From Bin75 sp965212135 (GTDB lineage: Bacteria > Nitrospirota > Nitrospiria > Nitrospirales > UBA8639): a stretch of DNA of 64,000 nucleotides. The translations under genes and the position numbers were made by a program. The stretch spans positions 62,001 through 126,000 of the forward strand of contig OZ243044.1 of NCBI GenBank assembly GCA_965212135.1. The letters are read 5' to 3'. The notes beneath the pieces were generated by a model. That model made no database searches, had not been told where the DNA came from, and saw only the letters and a list, made by a program, of their open reading frames with translations. Shown here in pieces: positions 1 through 8,336 of the stretch (position 1 is its first letter; each line of letters begins with the position of its first letter).

Positions 1-287
1 CGGTCTCGTTTGGAGGCGGACAGGTGGATATCACCAATGGCAAGTTCGTGTTTTCGGCAAGCGAAGCCTATCTGATCGAAGACGGCAAGGTGACGAAACC
101 GGTCAAAGGAGCGACCCTCATCGGCAACGGGCCGGATGTGCTCAAGAACGTTTCCATGGTGGGCCATGATTTGCAATTAGATTCCGGCATCGGCACGTGT
201 GGAAAAGAAGGGCAGTCCGTTCCGGTGGGCGTCGGGTTGCCGACGATTCGCATTGACGAAATTACGGTGGGGGGGACCGCCGTCTAA
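1..287 (+). CDS. tldD: TldD metalloprotease, C-terminal end (partial)
   Basis: This is the last ~95 residues of a protein whose start lies before the window; the frame is open from base 3. The visible end (FGGGQVDITNG, a GATLIGNGPDVL stretch, a final DEITVGG-type tail) matches the C-terminal domain of TldD, the zinc metalloprotease partner of the TldD/TldE(PmbA) heterodimer that degrades or matures unfolded and modified peptides in the cytoplasm. The HExxxH metal site of the family would lie upstream and cannot be seen. pmbA follows 67 bp downstream on the same strand, the usual pairing, so an operon is likely. Confidence 0.9.
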   Translation, partial: VSFGGGQVDITNGKFVFSASEAYLIEDGKVTKPVKGATLIGNGPDVLKNVSMVGHDLQLDSGIGTCGKEGQSVPVGVGLPTIRIDEITVGGTAV

Positions 288-354
288 CGACGTCATGTCG
301 GCACATTGCGCACGTCTTCTTCATTGTGCCACATCCAGTCTCCGGTCATACGTC

Positions 355-1716
355 ATGGATGAATCACAGGCAATCCTGAGCAGGCTGGCCGCCGACCTGG
401 TTGATCGGGCCAAAGCCCAAGGCGCCACGGAAGCGGACGTGCTGGTGGCGGAAGGGGATTCGGTCGCGGTGCAGGTGCGGCTGTCGGCCGTTGAGCGTTT
501 GAGCCAGGCGCGGGAAAAACGTTTGGGTCTTCGCGTCTTTTTCGGCAAACGATCCGCCAGCGCGTCCACCTCGGATTTTTCCAACGCGTCGCTGGACCGG
601 CTGGTCGCTGATACCTGCGCGTTTGCGAAGGCGGTCGCCGAGGATGAGACGTCAGGGCTTCCGGAGGCCGTGGCGATGGCTCCCGATGTGCCCGATTTGG
701 ATCTCCATGATTCCACCACCATGACCGTGGAGGAAGAAATTGACTTGGCGCAACGCGCGGAACAGGCCGCCATGGATGTGGATCCGCGCATCACCAATTC
801 CGAAGGCGCCGAGTGCGCGGCGGCCCATGGCGCCGTGGTGTTGGCGAATACGCACGGGTTTGTGGGCTACCATCGCAACTCCCGGTTTTCCGTGGTCGTG
901 ACGCCCGTGGCCGCGGGCTCGACCGGGCAGGGCATGCAGCGGGATTCCTGGTATACGGTGTCGCGGAAACGGCATGAGTTGGAGAAGCCGGAGGCCATTG
1001 GGAAAACGGCGGCGGAGCGGACGCTTCGGCGCCTGGGGGCTCGGCAGGTGGGCACCCAACGGGTCCCCGTGATTTTTGACCCGCAAACCGCCAAAAGTCT
1101 GTTGGGACATCTGTCAGGCGCGGTTTCCGGGTATGCACTCTACAAAGGCGCCTCGTTTTTGCTGGGATGTCTGGGGCAACCTGTCGCGCCGAAATACGTG
1201 AAGATTGAAGATAACGGCCGGATGCCGGGCAAGTTGGGGTCTCGCCCTTTTGATGGAGAGGGCTTGCCCACTCGACAAACCATGCTTGTCGAACATGGTG
1301 TGCTTGCGAGCTATTTGCTGGATACCTATTCCGGCAGAAAACTGGGCATGGGTTCCACCGGGAACGCTTCCCGAAGCATTGGCGATAATCCCGTCGTATC
1401 TCCGACGAATTTATTTCTCCATCCGGGTGATGCTTCGCCCGAAGACGTCATTCGATCCGTCAAGCAGGGGCTGTACGTGACCGAGTTGATCGGCTTTGGC
1501 GTCAATATGGTGACGGGGGATTACTCGCGTGGTGCGTCCGGTTTTTGGATTGACCATGGCGAGCTGGCTTATCCCGTTCAAGAGGTGACGATTGCCGGCA
1601 ACCTGAAGCGAATGTTTCAGGACATTGAGCTGATCGGGAATGATTTGGAATTTCGAGGGAGGCTCGCGAGCCCCACCATCAAAATCCATGAAATGATGGT
1701 GGGAGGGAGTCATTGA
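355..1716 (+). CDS. pmbA: PmbA/TldE, TldD partner subunit
   Basis: 453 residues from the ATG at 355; the frame is open further upstream but the homologous N-terminus (MDESQAILSRLAADLVDRA) begins here. The PmbA_TldD fold is visible along the length: an N-terminal GLRVFFGKRSASASTSDF segment, a central LLDTYSGRKLGM segment and the C-terminal FWIDHGELAYPVQEVTIAGN block, ending in MMVGG. It forms the heterodimeric peptidase with TldD, whose end lies directly upstream. PmbA/TldE lacks the metal-binding histidine motif and is the non-catalytic or specificity half. Length is normal for the family (about 450). Antibiotic (microcin) maturation is one known role; the general role here is peptide proteolysis. 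Confidence 0.93.
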   Translation: MDESQAILSRLAADLVDRAKAQGATEADVLVAEGDSVAVQVRLSAVERLSQAREKRLGLRVFFGKRSASASTSDFSNASLDRLVADTCAFAKAVAEDETSGLPEAVAMAPDVPDLDLHDSTTMTVEEEIDLAQRAEQAAMDVDPRITNSEGAECAAAHGAVVLANTHGFVGYHRNSRFSVVVTPVAAGSTGQGMQRDSWYTVSRKRHELEKPEAIGKTAAERTLRRLGARQVGTQRVPVIFDPQTAKSLLGHLSGAVSGYALYKGASFLLGCLGQPVAPKYVKIEDNGRMPGKLGSRPFDGEGLPTRQTMLVEHGVLASYLLDTYSGRKLGMGSTGNASRSIGDNPVVSPTNLFLHPGDASPEDVIRSVKQGLYVTELIGFGVNMVTGDYSRGASGFWIDHGELAYPVQEVTIAGNLKRMFQDIELIGNDLEFRGRLASPTIKIHEMMVGGSH

Positions 1717-1730
1717 TTCAAGGAGTTGTT

Positions 1731-2228
1731 ATGCCGCTTGACGTTGAGAACGGGGCGAAAGCCTTGCAATTGATTACCTCACGATATGATCAACGGGAAT
1801 GGAGAAAAAAAATTGAAAAGACCTTAAGCCTCCCGCCCGGCGGGCTTGCGAATGACGCGCAACGGAAAATTTTCATGTATCTCAAGCTGCAACTCCAAGC
1901 CTATAAATCCCGGCGCGCCGACCCGCCTTCCTGGATCGTCGGCGGGTACGCGACCAAAGAGGTGATTGATCGAGCCCGTTTTCGCCCTGCGGATATTGAT
2001 CCGACCATGACCGACACGGACGTGTCTTTCCTCGGAGTTGATCCTGGCGCCGATGTGGATGAGGCGTGGTGGGAATCCATGCTGGTCACGTGGTTTGAGA
2101 CTTCGGAAGAAGCCGCCGAAGCGTCCGGGGTCTCTGACGAGGACCGCGCTGGTCAGGAGCGCTCCGACGATGCGGAGAGCCGTGAAGACGGGAGCGCTCC
2201 GACGCAAAACCCACCATCGGCATCCTGA
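1731..2228 (+). CDS. Hypothetical acidic-tailed protein, 165 aa
   Basis: I do not recognise this protein. The ATG at 1731 is chosen because AAGGAG stands 6 bases before it; the frame could also open at a TTG at 1713 that overlaps the pmbA stop. The N-terminal two thirds look like a folded, helical, charged domain (REWRKKIEKTL, KLQLQAYKSRRADPP, then a VDEAWWESMLVTWFE segment rich in Trp). The last 40 residues are a low-complexity Glu/Asp/Ser/Pro tail that is probably disordered. There is no signal peptide or membrane segment. It is 14 bases downstream of pmbA and probably co-transcribed with tldD/pmbA. It converges on the uracil-DNA glycosylase gene with only 11 bases between stops. Confidence 0.7.
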   Translation: MPLDVENGAKALQLITSRYDQREWRKKIEKTLSLPPGGLANDAQRKIFMYLKLQLQAYKSRRADPPSWIVGGYATKEVIDRARFRPADIDPTMTDTDVSFLGVDPGADVDEAWWESMLVTWFETSEEAAEASGVSDEDRAGQERSDDAESREDGSAPTQNPPSAS

Positions 2229-2239
2229 CCGCCGGCGTC

Positions 2240-2926
2240 TTAAAACAAATCCATTTGAACGGGTCTGGTGTCGGCGGTCGCCTCGGCTTGCCGCGTCACG
2301 GTCATGGTGTTCAAGAGCTGCTTTAATTTTTGGAAATCCTCACGCAGGGCCGGGAGCAGATTGGCCTGGTGCAGGGCCGCGGCGGGATGGAAGAGAGGAA
2401 ACAGGAGAAAGTCCGGTAATTGAAACTGTTGCCCATGAACTTTCGTGATCCCGACTTTTCTGCCTAAAAGCGTTTGGGTCGCAAAGTTACCCAGCGAACA
2501 GACCAAGCGAGGTTTGATGAGCTGAATTTGCTGAAGAAGGAAAGGTTTGCACGTCTCTACTTCGTCGGGCAGGGGGTTGCGGTTCTCCGGAGGACGGCAT
2601 TTGATGACGTTGGCAATGTAAATCTGAGACCGCGAGAGCCCAACCGATTTCAATAATTCCGTTAAGAGATTGCCCGCTGCGCCGACAAAAGGAATGCCCT
2701 GTTTGTCTTCGTGAAACCCGGGCGCTTCTCCCGCAAACATGATGGACGCATCGGGATTTCCTGTTCCGAAAACGACTTGGGTGCGTCCGGACGCCAGACG
2801 GCATTGTTGGCAGTTGCGCAAGGAGTCGTGCAGGTTGGCGAGAGACATGAGAACGGCATCATAGGAACGGGATTCGCTGTTGTCAATGCGAGCGGGCACA
2901 CAGCCGTTCGACGGCCCATGACGCAT
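2240..2926 (-). CDS. Type-4 (4Fe-4S) uracil-DNA glycosylase
   Basis: The protein excises uracil from DNA. It carries the type-4 UDG motifs: the GEAPGFHEDKQGIPFVG motif 1, an NVIKCRPPENRNP segment, and the C-terminal FHPAAAL motif. Four cysteines sit in the expected pattern for the iron-sulfur cluster: a CQQC pair near the N-terminus, the C of KCRPP, and a further C about 15 residues later. The start is uncertain: 228 residues from 2926 or 202 from the ATG at 2848. The latter begins MSLANLHDSLRNCQQC and is closer to usual family starts. Neither has a clear ribosome binding site. It is the third gene of a minus-strand group after the SH3 protein and hpnD. Many genomes label this family 'SPO1 DNA polymerase-related'. 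Confidence 0.9.
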   Translation of the reverse strand: MRHGPSNGCVPARIDNSESRSYDAVLMSLANLHDSLRNCQQCRLASGRTQVVFGTGNPDASIMFAGEAPGFHEDKQGIPFVGAAGNLLTELLKSVGLSRSQIYIANVIKCRPPENRNPLPDEVETCKPFLLQQIQLIKPRLVCSLGNFATQTLLGRKVGITKVHGQQFQLPDFLLFPLFHPAAALHQANLLPALREDFQKLKQLLNTMTVTRQAEATADTRPVQMDLF

Positions 2927-2981
2927 CGCCGGGACGCGGAGGTGACGAGGCCGGGGCCTCTCATTCCCAAGCTGCGGTGCA

Positions 2982-3872
2982 TTACTTGCCGCGGGGAAAA
3001 CGATTGTGTACTGACGCGCGCACCCAGGCTGTCAGGGCGATGACCAGGCGAAGGGGCGGTGGCACTCGAACGCGGGAAGCAAACACGGCAAAGCGAGTGT
3101 GTTCAATACGGGTTAAAAGGCTGGAGTAGATCGCGCGCATGATTTCCGCCGGCAGCAACGCCTGACGATTCGTTGCTGAAAGGGCCTCGTAGGCGGCTTG
3201 CGCGCTTTGATAGTACTGACGAGCCCGGGCAGCCTGGAATTTCATGAGCCGAATAAATTGAGGCGAATACGTTTTCGCCAAAAGTTGCCGCTCGGAATAA
3301 TCAAACCTGACCAGATCTTCCTGGGGCACGTAAATCCGGTTTCGCTCCGCATCCGACCCAACGTCGCGCATGATATTGGTGAGTTGGAAGGCCAGGCCTA
3401 AATTGATCGCATAGTCGCGCGCGCGCGGGTCTGTGGTCCCAAACACGTTTAAACAGATCAGTCCCACAACCGATGCCACCCGATAGCAGTAGAGAGACAA
3501 ATCTTCAAAGGTGGCGTACCTCCTGATAGTCAAATCCATTTCCATCCCGTGCATGAGTTCCTGAAAATATTCCCGTGGAATGCCAAGCGTGTGAACGTGA
3601 TTCGCCAGATTGACGGTCAACGGGTCTTGGGGTGCGCCGTGATACATGGCTGCAATTTCCCGGCGCCATTGCGCCAGACGGTCGTGCGGATTGACGCCTT
3701 GCGGGGGATGGTCAATGGTTTCGTCCAATTCGTGGCACAACGCGTAGATGGTATGCATGGCTTCCCGGCGCGGGCGGGGAAGAAAGAGAAAGGAATAATA
3801 AAAACTGCTCCCGCTGCCTTTGGTTGTTGGAGTGCAATGAGCCCGGGGTTTTGTCGTGATTGTCTGTGCCAT
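2982..3872 (-). CDS. hpnD: Presqualene diphosphate synthase, HpnD-like
   Basis: 296 residues from the ATG at 3872. It is a trans-isoprenyl diphosphate synthase of the squalene/phytoene family. It has the N-terminal SFYYSFLFLPRPRREAM signature, a first acidic motif HELDETID, and the second acidic motif with NIMRDVGSDAERNRIY followed by VPQEDL. The sequence style fits HpnD, which condenses two farnesyl diphosphates to presqualene diphosphate in the HpnC/D/E route to squalene and hopanoids; phytoene synthase is the alternative. No hpnC, hpnE or shc is seen in this window. It lies about 110 bases downstream of the SH3 membrane protein and about 60 bases upstream of the uracil-DNA glycosylase gene, all on the minus strand. 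Confidence 0.82.
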   Translation of the reverse strand: MAQTITTKPRAHCTPTTKGSGSSFYYSFLFLPRPRREAMHTIYALCHELDETIDHPPQGVNPHDRLAQWRREIAAMYHGAPQDPLTVNLANHVHTLGIPREYFQELMHGMEMDLTIRRYATFEDLSLYCYRVASVVGLICLNVFGTTDPRARDYAINLGLAFQLTNIMRDVGSDAERNRIYVPQEDLVRFDYSERQLLAKTYSPQFIRLMKFQAARARQYYQSAQAAYEALSATNRQALLPAEIMRAIYSSLLTRIEHTRFAVFASRVRVPPPLRLVIALTAWVRASVHNRFPRGK

Positions 3873-3978
3873 CAGCGAACCTGGAACACGAAGTGAACAA
3901 CGTGCGTGGGAAAGGCCGGGAATCCGAGATGCCGTCAGTCGTGAACACGCGCTGTTTGCTGCCGGACGCGGCTGTCGT

Positions 3979-4569
3979 CTAGGGCTGCGCTTGCAGGTCC
4001 CCTTCCCGAATCCACCCGGAGGCTCCGGAGTGTGTCCGTACGCGATAGACCCACCTGTTTTTGATGAACCTCCCGTCAACAATCGTCACCACATCGCCGT
4101 TTTTCACCGAAGGCCCATGCCGCGTCTCTTTGGCGTCATTCTTCAACCGGAGACGCGCCATGACGCCTCCCTTCAGCGTGACGAACACACGTTGTCCTTC
4201 ATGAAAAACGGGAATGGGAGCAGCCTGTGATGACAGGACGGGTTCTTTGTCGTTGGGTTGAAGAACGGGCGCGTCAGCGTCCGGACCGAGTCGTGCGCCG
4301 ATTGTCCATGTGGCGAGCTTGGTGATGGATGATCGCCTGTCCGGATCCATGGCGACATACCCCATGCCGGCCACCAGAAGCATAGCCAGTATGATCGTGA
4401 AGAACGGGCGGCGAGGACGGTTCTGCCGACCATCGTCAATGTCTTCAAAGTGCCCATCGTCAAGATCTTCGAATCCGTCATCGTCAGGCTCTTGATTCGC
4501 CAGTTTCGCAAAGAAGAGAAACGCGAGAGAGGGACGGCACCGTGTCGAGAATGGCATGGTCAACGTCAT
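3979..4569 (-). CDS. Single-pass membrane protein with SH3-like domain
   Basis: 196 residues. Order of parts: a short N-terminal region, a strongly acidic repeat (DDDGFEDLDDGHFEDIDDG, about residues 29-47), a basic RRP stop, one hydrophobic membrane segment (FFTIILAMLLVAGMGYVAM, about 56-74), then a linker and a C-terminal all-beta domain of about 70 residues. That domain reads like a bacterial SH3/GW-type module (EGQRVFVTL, GDVVTIVDGRFIKNRWVYRV, GWIREGDL). The predicted layout is an acidic cytoplasmic tail and a periplasmic SH3 domain, possibly binding the cell wall. The direct repeat inside the acidic tail (GFEDLDDG/HFEDIDDG) is noticeable. It is first in the hpnD group; a candidate promoter is at 4680-4708. 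Confidence 0.75.
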   Translation of the reverse strand: MTLTMPFSTRCRPSLAFLFFAKLANQEPDDDGFEDLDDGHFEDIDDGRQNRPRRPFFTIILAMLLVAGMGYVAMDPDRRSSITKLATWTIGARLGPDADAPVLQPNDKEPVLSSQAAPIPVFHEGQRVFVTLKGGVMARLRLKNDAKETRHGPSVKNGDVVTIVDGRFIKNRWVYRVRTHSGASGWIREGDLQAQP

Positions 4570-5146
4570 GAAGACGCTCCGGTTTGGCGCAACATGCCAC
4601 GATGAGAGGGCCTGTTCGCGGGGTATTGCGTGGCTTTATCCGACGTCGTTCCAGCAAAGAACAATTCTCATGGCACGTACCCGTACCACACCGCCTAGGG
4701 GTTGTCAATTCGTGTCAAGACGAAGGGGACATGCCGTGTTTGGGACGCGAAGGTTGATGAACGAGACGACATTTGCGGTGATGGCGATTGGCCAGTTTGG
4801 ACGGGTGCGAGAGCAACCGCGTTGTGGTGTGTCGTCTCGGTGTCGGATGAGACATGTGTGTCGTCGAACAGCATTGTCTGCATGGTTGCATATCGGATTT
4901 GTCTTATGCAGAATGCGTTGAATCCTCGGTGGCGTCTTGCACCGGAGGCTTCTTCCGCAAGCCGTCCGCAACAAAGCGGTATTCTGGAAAGTTTGGTTTC
5001 AGGCAATGCCATGCAGATCCTTGTCCGTGCCCGGAGTAAGCGTCTTGTCGGGTGAAGGCTTGTTCTGCCTGGCATGGCAACGGAAACGAACGGATGAGTG
5101 CGGTTGGACGCGAAATTTTGTCGGAAACCGAGGTCGAGGTTAACCG
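4570..5146. other. 577-bp divergent intergenic region, no convincing gene
   Basis: Several frames are open here on both strands for 60-125 codons, but none has a ribosome binding site together with a recognisable domain, and they overlap one another. The region separates the minus-strand SH3/hpnD/UDG group from the plus-strand gene at 5147. The only structured signal is two TTGACA-like hexamers close together on the minus strand (around 4703-4719), listed as a promoter. Confidence 0.5.
4680..4708 (-). promoter_or_regulatory. Candidate sigma70 promoter for SH3/hpnD group
   Basis: On the minus strand a perfect TTGACA (4703-4708) is followed after 17 bases by TACGGG, a weak -10. A second TTGACA lies about 10 bases upstream. 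The -10 is poor, so confidence is low. The leader to the SH3 protein start at 4569 would be about 100 bases. Confidence 0.3.
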
Positions 5147-6160
5147 GTGGCCAGTTGGTATCGCCCAGACTCTTTAACCCGAGACCTGATTCATCTGATC
5201 AACGCGCGCCGGCATGACCACGGCGATGCCGAACTTGCCATTGACGTCCTGCAGGCGTTGCTTGAACAAGACCGAGAGCATGACGTGCTCACCGTTCTGG
5301 CGGCGTTGGATGAGGAAATGGCCGAATGGCTGTTTGACCTGTTTGCGGAGGCCGCGTGTTCGGTCTTGATTGAAGGCGACTCCGATGACGACCCCGCCTA
5401 TGCCGTGCTGGGTGCGTTGGAGTTGTCGTTGCAGGCGAATTTGGCCGCGCCGCTTGGCTTGAAGATTGATCCGGAGAAAACGGCGGAGTTATTGCGGCAC
5501 TGTCTGCACATTCCCGTTGGAACCGTGGTGACGGTTGAACCGCGATTGCTCACCGATACCACGTTTGAGGCGTTAACCCTCCAGAAACTGCATGATCATT
5601 TGTCGAATATGGCCAATGCGCAACGGCGGCGCCCCATTGCCGCTCGCTTGCATCCTCCGGTCGAATCCACGGCGTTTTTACTGTTTGAATTAATTGGTGC
5701 GCGCGAGTCCGCCCTCCCGGAGACCATCCACGAGAAAGACCGGGAAGCCTTGTTGCAGGGGCTGGCGGACCAATGTCCGGAGATCGCGTTGGCGCCGAAT
5801 ATGCTGGAGGTGCCGGTGTATGCCGCCTATGGGATGTTCGACGCTCAAAATGCCGTCAGGCTGCATCGGCTGGCCGACGAGACGGCGGCGGTCTGGCATG
5901 ACCTCGATTCGTCGGTGCGGAGTCGCGCGATCGTGCATTTGCACACGCAATGCGGGAACGGGGTGTACATGCCCGTGTGGACGGACCTGTTTGACCCTGA
6001 TTTGCCCGAGGACCATGGTCCGATTTGGACGTCGCCGGACGTGTGGGTGTTTACGGCGGACTTGCCGATTGAGTGGCCCGGCGAAATGTTGACCAACCGA
6101 TTACTGGCCGAAGGGTGCACTCGCTTTGAGAATCATATCGTCGAAGCGTCGGAAAACTGA
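5147..6160 (+). CDS. Hypothetical protein, 337 aa
   Basis: I do not recognise this family. The start is a GTG at 5147 with GAGGT-type purine stretches 9-16 bases before it. The protein is soluble-looking and acidic, with no signal peptide or membrane span. The N-terminal 110 residues are mainly helical (a run of leucine-rich helices including VLQALLEQDREHD and VLAALDEEMAEWLFDLF). The middle contains LRHCLHIPVGTVVTVEPRLL, and the C-terminal third has several tryptophans (VYMPVWTDLFD, DVWVFTADLPIEWPGE). Length and composition argue for a genuine gene. The next gene starts 12 bases after the stop, suggesting a two-gene operon. Confidence 0.75.
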   Translation: MASWYRPDSLTRDLIHLINARRHDHGDAELAIDVLQALLEQDREHDVLTVLAALDEEMAEWLFDLFAEAACSVLIEGDSDDDPAYAVLGALELSLQANLAAPLGLKIDPEKTAELLRHCLHIPVGTVVTVEPRLLTDTTFEALTLQKLHDHLSNMANAQRRRPIAARLHPPVESTAFLLFELIGARESALPETIHEKDREALLQGLADQCPEIALAPNMLEVPVYAAYGMFDAQNAVRLHRLADETAAVWHDLDSSVRSRAIVHLHTQCGNGVYMPVWTDLFDPDLPEDHGPIWTSPDVWVFTADLPIEWPGEMLTNRLLAEGCTRFENHIVEASEN

Positions 6161-6172
6161 CAGCGTCTGCCT

Positions 6173-6541
6173 ATGGTGATTCGTTTTTTCTGGAAAAATT
6201 GTCGTTTCTGCGATGGCGATGCCCTGTGGGTCGAAGCCACGAAAGCGGAGGCTGCGTGGTTTGTATTTCCGCGTTTGTCGGAAGAGGATATTTCCCAATC
6301 GAAGCAATTTGCAAAGGAATCGGGACATCTCGCCGAGATGATGGGCGGCCGACCCAATCTGACGTTTTGTTTTTTGGTTGCCAAAGACCTTTCGTTTATC
6401 CGTCCTTTTCAGGTGCATTATCCTGTCCATCAATTATGGAATGCCTATTCTCCTTTCCAAAAAATTTCGGAGATGACGGTGGCCAATCTTGATGCAGTGC
6501 GCGGCATTGAGTTGCCGCTGGAAAACCGGGCATCAAGTTGA
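6173..6541 (+). CDS. Hypothetical protein, 122 aa
   Basis: Small soluble protein that I cannot assign. It opens MVIRFFWKNCRFCDGDALWV, with a CxxC pair at about residues 10-13, which could be a redox or metal site but has no partner pair elsewhere. The rest is a mixed alpha/beta pattern without repeats or membrane segments. It starts with ATG 12 bases after the preceding gene, so the two are likely co-transcribed. About 215 bases with no obvious feature separate its end from the convergent FolB-methyltransferase gene. Confidence 0.65.
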   Translation: MVIRFFWKNCRFCDGDALWVEATKAEAAWFVFPRLSEEDISQSKQFAKESGHLAEMMGGRPNLTFCFLVAKDLSFIRPFQVHYPVHQLWNAYSPFQKISEMTVANLDAVRGIELPLENRASS

Positions 6542-6756
6542 ACAATCCCGAACGTCGCGGATTTGGTCAGGTCATAACCGTATCCCGCGAGTGTTGTGGT
6601 TTGGCGTGGGGACGTGTGAAAACGATCTCCTGATCACCCGTGCCGGCCCCGCACCCGTCCGGCGCTTGCGTGAGACGTCACAACGGGTGTCGTTGAGTTC
6701 CCGCCCCTGTTCAATTGAAGCGAGAGACTCCGGAATCGGCGCGCGAGTCTTCCCAT

Positions 6757-7680
6757 TTAGGGAAACCGTTGCGCCACAAGCCGTGCGGTTATGGCGGAGG
6801 TGTCTTGTCGAGAGAGGTGAGGTCCTTCCTCGTAGCACAACACCCTGAGTCGGTTGGTCAGTCGAAGCAATTCATTATGCCCTAAACAGAATTCCTTCCT
6901 GCGCGGATGTTGATACTGGAGATGGTTGTCAATCAGAAACGTTTCATAGATGAGAATGCCCCCGGGTTTCAGGGCGCGAAGGAGCGCGGGAAAGAGTGGC
7001 CGAAAGAGATAGAAAAACACCACGATTCCGTCATATTCCTGCTCGCCAAGTGAGGGGGGACTGTCCGGGTTGACTTCCAGGTCCAAGGTCCTTGTGGAAA
7101 GATTCGAAAGGCGTCGTTCGTCGCCTGAGCATGCAAGGGCGTCCAGGGCGGCCGCGTCCCGGTCAAGACCGATCACCTCGTACCCTTGAGACGCCAGGTA
7201 CAAGGCATGCCTGCCTTGTCCGGCGGCCACGTCCAGGATCTTGCCGTTGGGGATTCTATGGGCATTGGCGATCAGAAACGGGGACGGTTCTGATAACAGG
7301 GAGGCGGCCGCGCGCGCGCGCGGCCGCGGATAGGTCAGGCGCACACCGACTGAACCGGTCACGTCCGGGAGCGGTGGCGCGGCTTTGCGTAACCAGATCG
7401 TGAGGCGCGCGATAGGGAATTCCGTCAGCAACGTCTGCGCGATCCGGTTCGCCAATTTTTCAATCAACATGGTGTGATTGGCCGTGCCCACGTCAACGAC
7501 CCGTTGGGTGATTTGGGCGTAATCCACGGTTTTTGCGAGATCGTCGGAATGAATGGCGTCTTGGACCGAGCAGGCAAATGTCACGTCAGCCAACAGCGGT
7601 TGCGGGCGTTGTCGTTCTGCAAGCGTGACCCCGCACCGGGCGTGAAACCGTATGCCCTCAATGACGATTTCTTCGTTCAT
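6757..7680 (-). CDS. folB: FolB dihydroneopterin aldolase fused to SAM methyltransferase
   Basis: 307 residues in one open frame. Residues 1 to about 118 are a complete FolB domain: the Glu of GVTLAERQ, the TVDYAQ tyrosine and the LRKAAPPLP lysine are the expected active-site positions. FolB retro-aldol cleavage of dihydroneopterin supplies folate synthesis. Residues about 135-307 are a class I methyltransferase with a glycine-rich SAM loop (ILDVAAGQGRHALYLA), the acidic strand-2 end (VIGLDRD) and a TehB-like C-terminal YETFLIDN/HPRR segment. The methyl acceptor is unknown. The linker (about 119-130) is coded by a 24-bp perfect GC palindrome at 7304-7327. folC, another folate gene, is in the neighbouring plus-strand run. 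Confidence 0.88.
   Translation of the reverse strand: MNEEIVIEGIRFHARCGVTLAERQRPQPLLADVTFACSVQDAIHSDDLAKTVDYAQITQRVVDVGTANHTMLIEKLANRIAQTLLTEFPIARLTIWLRKAAPPLPDVTGSVGVRLTYPRPRARAAASLLSEPSPFLIANAHRIPNGKILDVAAGQGRHALYLASQGYEVIGLDRDAAALDALACSGDERRLSNLSTRTLDLEVNPDSPPSLGEQEYDGIVVFFYLFRPLFPALLRALKPGGILIYETFLIDNHLQYQHPRRKEFCLGHNELLRLTNRLRVLCYEEGPHLSRQDTSAITARLVAQRFP
7304..7327. repeat. 24-bp perfect GC palindrome inside a coding sequence
   Basis: The sequence is an 8-bp palindrome GCGGCCGC, then four GC dinucleotides, then GCGGCCGC again. The whole 24 bp is its own reverse complement and consists only of G and C. It encodes part of the Pro-Arg-Ala-rich linker between the FolB and methyltransferase domains. 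Confidence 0.95.
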
Positions 7681-7740
7681 GCCGGCATTGTCTGGTCGGC
7701 GGGAAGACGTGTCAAGCCATGGGGCGCAGGCGCCCGTTGC

Positions 7741-7770
7741 TTGACCGGCTTTCGGGCGGGCTTTTATAAT
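7741..7770 (+). promoter_or_regulatory. Sigma70 promoter of the moa operon
   Basis: TTGACC (7741-7746), an 18-base spacer and a perfect TATAAT (7765-7770). The predicted transcript starts near 7777, giving a leader of about 29 bases to the GTG of moaC. The leader is too short for a molybdenum-cofactor riboswitch. Confidence 0.75.
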
Positions 7771-7805
7771 AGTACGCAGATTTTGACAAAGGACGGTTTT
7801 GCCAC

Positions 7806-8336
7806 GTGACGGATTTGACCCATTTCAATGAAGACGGACGCGCGAGAATGGTTGACGTGTCGGCCAAAGTCTCAACGGAGCGTATCGCGGTGGCTCAAGG
7901 TCGCGTGTTGATGTTGCCGGATACGCTCCGCCGTATTCACGAAGGCACGATTGCGAAAGGCGATGTCTTGGCCGTGGCCCAGGTGGCCGGCGTCATGGGC
8001 GCCAAGCGGACGCCGGATATGATTCCCATGTGTCATCCGCTGATGCTTACCAGCGTGAATATCGCTTTTCAGGAACATGCGCAACCCGATGAACAGGGGC
8101 AGTGTTCGTTAACCATCCAGGCTTCGGTCAAGACCACCGGCCAAACCGGGGTTGAAATGGAAGCCCTGACCGCGGTGGCGATTGCCGCGTTAACGATTTA
8201 CGATATGTGCAAAGCCGTGGACAAGGGCATGAGTGTTGGCGCGATGTGTCTGGTTTCGAAATCCGGAGGGAAATCCGGAACCTATGAACGAGCCGGCGGC
8301 GCGGTGTTGACCCCGTCCAGCGTCCCCCCATCATGA
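7806..8336 (+). CDS. moaC: Cyclic pyranopterin monophosphate synthase MoaC
   Basis: 176 residues. MoaC converts the MoaA product (3',8-cyclo-7,8-dihydro-GTP) to cyclic pyranopterin monophosphate in molybdenum cofactor synthesis. Diagnostic motifs are KGDVLAVAQVAGVMGAKRT, the MIPMCHPL substrate-binding loop, VKTTGQTGVEMEALTAV and the CLVSKSGGKSG phosphate-binding end. The start is a GTG at 7806 with AAAGGA upstream. First of four overlapping moa genes; moaD starts 4 bases before its stop (ATGA). Confidence 0.96.
   Translation: MTDLTHFNEDGRARMVDVSAKVSTERIAVAQGRVLMLPDTLRRIHEGTIAKGDVLAVAQVAGVMGAKRTPDMIPMCHPLMLTSVNIAFQEHAQPDEQGQCSLTIQASVKTTGQTGVEMEALTAVAIAALTIYDMCKAVDKGMSVGAMCLVSKSGGKSGTYERAGGAVLTPSSVPPS

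Noticed and set aside
4702..5055. A 117-codon open frame in the divergent gap after the SH3 gene
   Set aside because: Several overlapping frames of similar length on both strands; no ribosome site or domain signal.
7771..7805. Molybdenum-cofactor riboswitch before moaC
   Set aside because: The predicted leader is only about 29 bases.
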